Positions 62,300 to 64,000 of a stretch of 64,000 nt of DNA are shown piece after piece. This DNA is from Mycolicibacterium fluoranthenivorans (GTDB lineage: Bacteria > Actinomycetota > Actinomycetes > Mycobacteriales > Mycobacteriaceae): NCBI RefSeq assembly GCF_011758805.1, contig NZ_JAANOW010000002.1, positions 124,001-188,000 on the forward strand, given 5' to 3'. The notes beneath the pieces are model-generated. The model saw nothing but the letters and a program-made list of their open reading frames with translations. It had not been told where the DNA came from and did no database searches. The number at the start of each line of letters is the position of its first letter. The stretch's first letter is position 1. The position numbers and the translations under genes are program-made.

Positions 62300-63019
62300 T
62301 CAGTCGGAGAAGATCTCGCGGTTCACGGAGTGCAGATACGGGATCGCGAGGAAAGGCGTGATGTAGAAGATGTCGTAGAGCCACCACCCCACGACCGGTA
62401 GCACCACCCCGGCGAAGCGCACGTCGGCATACATCGTCATGTTGAACACGTAGACGCACCAGATGAGGATGCCCATCCAGCAGGTGATGATCATCCACTG
62501 GTGCCCCCAGCGTTTCATCTGGAGGAAGCCGATTCCGGCGGCGATCCGCATGGTGAAGACGGTCAGGATCATGCCGACTTCCATGGCCTTCTCCCCGGGG
62601 CCGGCGGCGCCGCCGATCAGGAGTTCGTTGTAGTGCCAGAAGTAGCCGGCGTCGAACATGTTTCCCCAGCCGTTCAACAGGACTCGGGCCAGCAGGGTGT
62701 GGTTGGCGACGGTGTCCAGCGCCCAGCCGACGGTGTTGATCGCGGCGTCGATGATGACGAGATAGCCGATCAGGGTGACCAGCATCGGGCGTACGGTCAG
62801 TCCGTTGCGCGCCGCCTTGCGGAGCAGCCATACACCCCGCAGGAACAGGGGGAGGCCGAAGACGCCCAGGGCCGCCGTGCCGATCAGCAGGCTGCCGGAG
62901 ATCAGCCACCTGTCGGCCTGGCGTTGTGCCAACCGGGAGGTCTCCAGGTGTTCGTCGAGCCCGCTGCCGGCGCCGTGCGGTGCAGGTCTGCGACCACGAT
63001 TGCGCGTCGGCAGGTTCAC
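62300..63019 (-). CDS. Multi-pass membrane protein, paralogue of the 58388 protein
   Basis: 239 aa from the GTG at 63019, whose predicted -10 is only 8 nt upstream (leaderless). Polar N-terminal ~35 residues, then 5-6 hydrophobic segments. The C-terminal two-thirds are very similar to the 58388 protein, including [27 protein letters not shown] and the VNREIFSD end. First gene of the operon. Function unknown. Confidence 0.83.
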   Translation of the reverse strand: MNLPTRNRGRRPAPHGAGSGLDEHLETSRLAQRQADRWLISGSLLIGTAALGVFGLPLFLRGVWLLRKAARNGLTVRPMLVTLIGYLVIIDAAINTVGWALDTVANHTLLARVLLNGWGNMFDAGYFWHYNELLIGGAAGPGEKAMEVGMILTVFTMRIAAGIGFLQMKRWGHQWMIITCWMGILIWCVYVFNMTMYADVRFAGVVLPVVGWWLYDIFYITPFLAIPYLHSVNREIFSD

Positions 63020-63024
63020 AAATG

Positions 63025-63055
63025 CTGACTATAGTCAGTCAAACAACGGAGTCAA
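63025..63055 (-). promoter_or_regulatory. Leftward promoter with palindrome CTGACTATAGTCAG
   Basis: On the minus strand TTGACT (63055-63050), 16-nt spacer and TATAGT (63033-63028) form a promoter. The -10 is the centre of the 14-bp perfect palindrome at 63025-63038. The GTG start at 63019 would coincide with the expected transcription start. Confidence 0.7.
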
Positions 63056-63124
63056 GGGCTGATATCGATGGGCAAGAGTCACTCTTGTGGCCGATTTACG
63101 GCCTCTCATGCTGGCGCCTATGGT

Positions 63125-63136
63125 TGACTTAAGTCA
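63125..63136. promoter_or_regulatory. Second palindrome TGACTTAAGTCA
   Basis: Perfect 12-bp palindrome, TGACT-TA-AGTCA, followed by G as in the first site, 32 nt upstream of the rightward gene at 63168. Same arms as the 63025 site. Probably the operator for the divergent rightward promoter. Confidence 0.65.
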
Positions 63137-63167
63137 GGATATTGGTGGGCCACGAAAGGGTGCCTCG

Positions 63168-64000
63168 ATGCGCAGAGTGGTCCAGTTCTCCACAGGGAAT
63201 GTCGGCAGGCACTCGCTGCGGGCGATCATCGGCCGGCCCGATCTCGAGCTCGTCGGCGTCCATGCGGCAAGCGAGGACAAGATCGGCCGCGATGCCGCCG
63301 AACTGTGCGGCCTGAGCGAAGCGACCGGGGTCATCTCGACCGATGACATCGACGCGCTGATCGCGCTACAGCCCGACTGTGTCGTGTACACCGCGCAGGG
63401 CGAAACCCGTCCCATGGAGGCGATCGGGCAGATGTCCCGATTCCTGTCCGCCGGGATCAACGTGGCCTCGACGTCGATGGTGTGGCTGGTGGCCCCACAT
63501 CACGCCGACGACTGGCTGCGCGTCCCGCTGGAAGCGGCGTGTAAGGCGGGTACGTCATCGTTGTACGTGAACGGGATGGACCCGGGTTACTCGGGCGACA
63601 CCGAGGTGATCGCCGCGCTCAGTCTGGTGACCCGGGCCAGGTCTGTCACCGTTCAGGAGATCTTCGACTACGGCAACTACGATGACTACGAGTTCACCGG
63701 CCGGTCAATGGGTTTCGGCATGTCGCCCGAGGAGGGTGAGCCCATGCTGTTCCTGCCCGGGGTGATCACCAGCATGTGGAGTGGGCCGGTACGCAATCTC
63801 GCCGCCCAGCTCGGGGTCGAACTCGACGAGATCCGCCAACGCGTCGAACCGTGGTACGCCGACTCGCGGATCGAGTGCACGATGTGCACCGTCGAGCCGG
63901 GGCAGATGGCCGCGGCCCGGTTCGCGGTGGAGGGACTGCGCGACGGTAGGCCGATCATCACGATGGAGCACATCAACCGGTTGACCACCGCCGCGGCACC
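63168..64000 (+). CDS. DapB-fold NAD(P)-dependent dehydrogenase (dihydrodipicolinate reductase-like), 3' end outside window
   Basis: The frame is open from the ATG at 63168 (GAAAGGG upstream) to the window end, 277 codons. VVQFSTGNVGRHSLRAII is the N-terminal Rossmann motif of the DapB-like / 2,4-diaminopentanoate dehydrogenase-like family common in mycobacterial catabolic loci; VYTAQGETRPMEAIGQMSRFL and MDPGYSGDT follow. Divergent from, and apparently co-regulated with, the membrane/P450 operon. Not lysine biosynthesis judging from context. Confidence 0.85.
   Translation, partial: MRRVVQFSTGNVGRHSLRAIIGRPDLELVGVHAASEDKIGRDAAELCGLSEATGVISTDDIDALIALQPDCVVYTAQGETRPMEAIGQMSRFLSAGINVASTSMVWLVAPHHADDWLRVPLEAACKAGTSSLYVNGMDPGYSGDTEVIAALSLVTRARSVTVQEIFDYGNYDDYEFTGRSMGFGMSPEEGEPMLFLPGVITSMWSGPVRNLAAQLGVELDEIRQRVEPWYADSRIECTMCTVEPGQMAAARFAVEGLRDGRPIITMEHINRLTTAAA

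Noticed and set aside
63168..64000. DapB of lysine biosynthesis
   Set aside because: The family resemblance is to the DapB-like catabolic dehydrogenases; context is a regulated accessory locus and housekeeping dapB features are not evident.
1..64000. tRNA, rRNA or CRISPR arrays
   Set aside because: No cloverleaf-like CCA-ending segments, rRNA stretches or regularly spaced repeats were noticed in the intergenic DNA by eye; this was not computed.

Overview
The window reads as chromosomal DNA of a fast-growing mycobacterium (Mycolicibacterium-type) or a close relative. It is GC-rich and tightly packed, with 4-nt ATGA/GTGA gene overlaps and many GTG starts. It carries lineage-typical families: a cyclopropane-mycolate-synthase-like methyltransferase, a DesA3-type acyl desaturase, a mycofactocin-type SDR, paired FadE-like acyl-CoA dehydrogenases, and P450s each paired with a tiny ferredoxin. 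No rRNA, tRNA, CRISPR array or intact insertion sequence was seen. Nearly everything is accessory catabolism controlled by at least six TetR-type regulators and one DeoR-type regulator.

Layout. (1) 1-13.6 kb, rightward: flavin-dependent (LLM) oxidoreductase, SDRs, cyclase-family hydrolase, alpha/beta hydrolase, TetR, ferredoxin plus P450, amidohydrolase, two M24-fold proteins (one with a lost metal site), crotonase and a double-length CoA transferase. (2) 13.6-22 kb, leftward: Rieske oxygenase, small partner protein, odd amidohydrolase, SnoaL-like protein and a FadE pair, then a TetR, a mycofactocin-type SDR and an epimerase-like SDR. (3) 22.2-30 kb, rightward: amidohydrolase, two acyl-CoA dehydrogenases, SDR, CoA transferase, crotonase and thiolase, a full beta-oxidation-like cassette divergent from the Rieske operon. 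(4) 30-31.3 kb: TetR plus an unknown protein. (5) 31.3-37.7 kb, leftward: DeoR regulator, APC permease, glycerol-kinase-like FGGY kinase and two FAD oxidoreductases. (6) 38-44.8 kb: mycolate methyltransferase, quinone oxidoreductase, an acyl-CoA dehydrogenase/phosphotransferase pair, TetR, and P450/ferredoxin/DUF1330. (7) 44.8-56.6 kb: an island of apparently different composition with a complete aromatic meta-cleavage pathway (flavin hydroxylase, extradiol dioxygenase, C-C hydrolase, hydratase, aldolase, acylating aldehyde dehydrogenase), a DesA3 homologue, two related alpha/beta hydrolases and an amidohydrolase; a possible IS3 orfA remnant lies at its left edge. (8) 56.7-63 kb, leftward: a nine-gene operon with a P450, NorQ/CbbQ-like AAA+ ATPase, NorD/CbbO-like vWA protein, three integral-membrane proteins (two closely related to each other), two micro-proteins of 34 and 43 aa, and a TetR; a DapB-fold dehydrogenase diverges from it.

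How the parts fit. P450s, the Rieske oxygenase and flavoenzymes would oxidise a hydrophobic or alicyclic/aromatic compound. CoA transferases would activate the acids, and acyl-CoA dehydrogenases, crotonases, SDRs and thiolase would shorten them. A palindromic operator, GAGAAT-N3-ATTCTC, recurs at three distant promoters (TetR at 16.5 kb, Rieske operon, P450 at 43 kb), so regions 2, 3 and 6 may form one regulon. The strongest candidate for an undescribed system is region 8: the gene content looks like an AAA+/vWA-matured, membrane-bound metalloenzyme coupled to a P450, under two near-identical TGACT-WW-AGTCA operators. The substrate of no cluster can be named from sequence alone.
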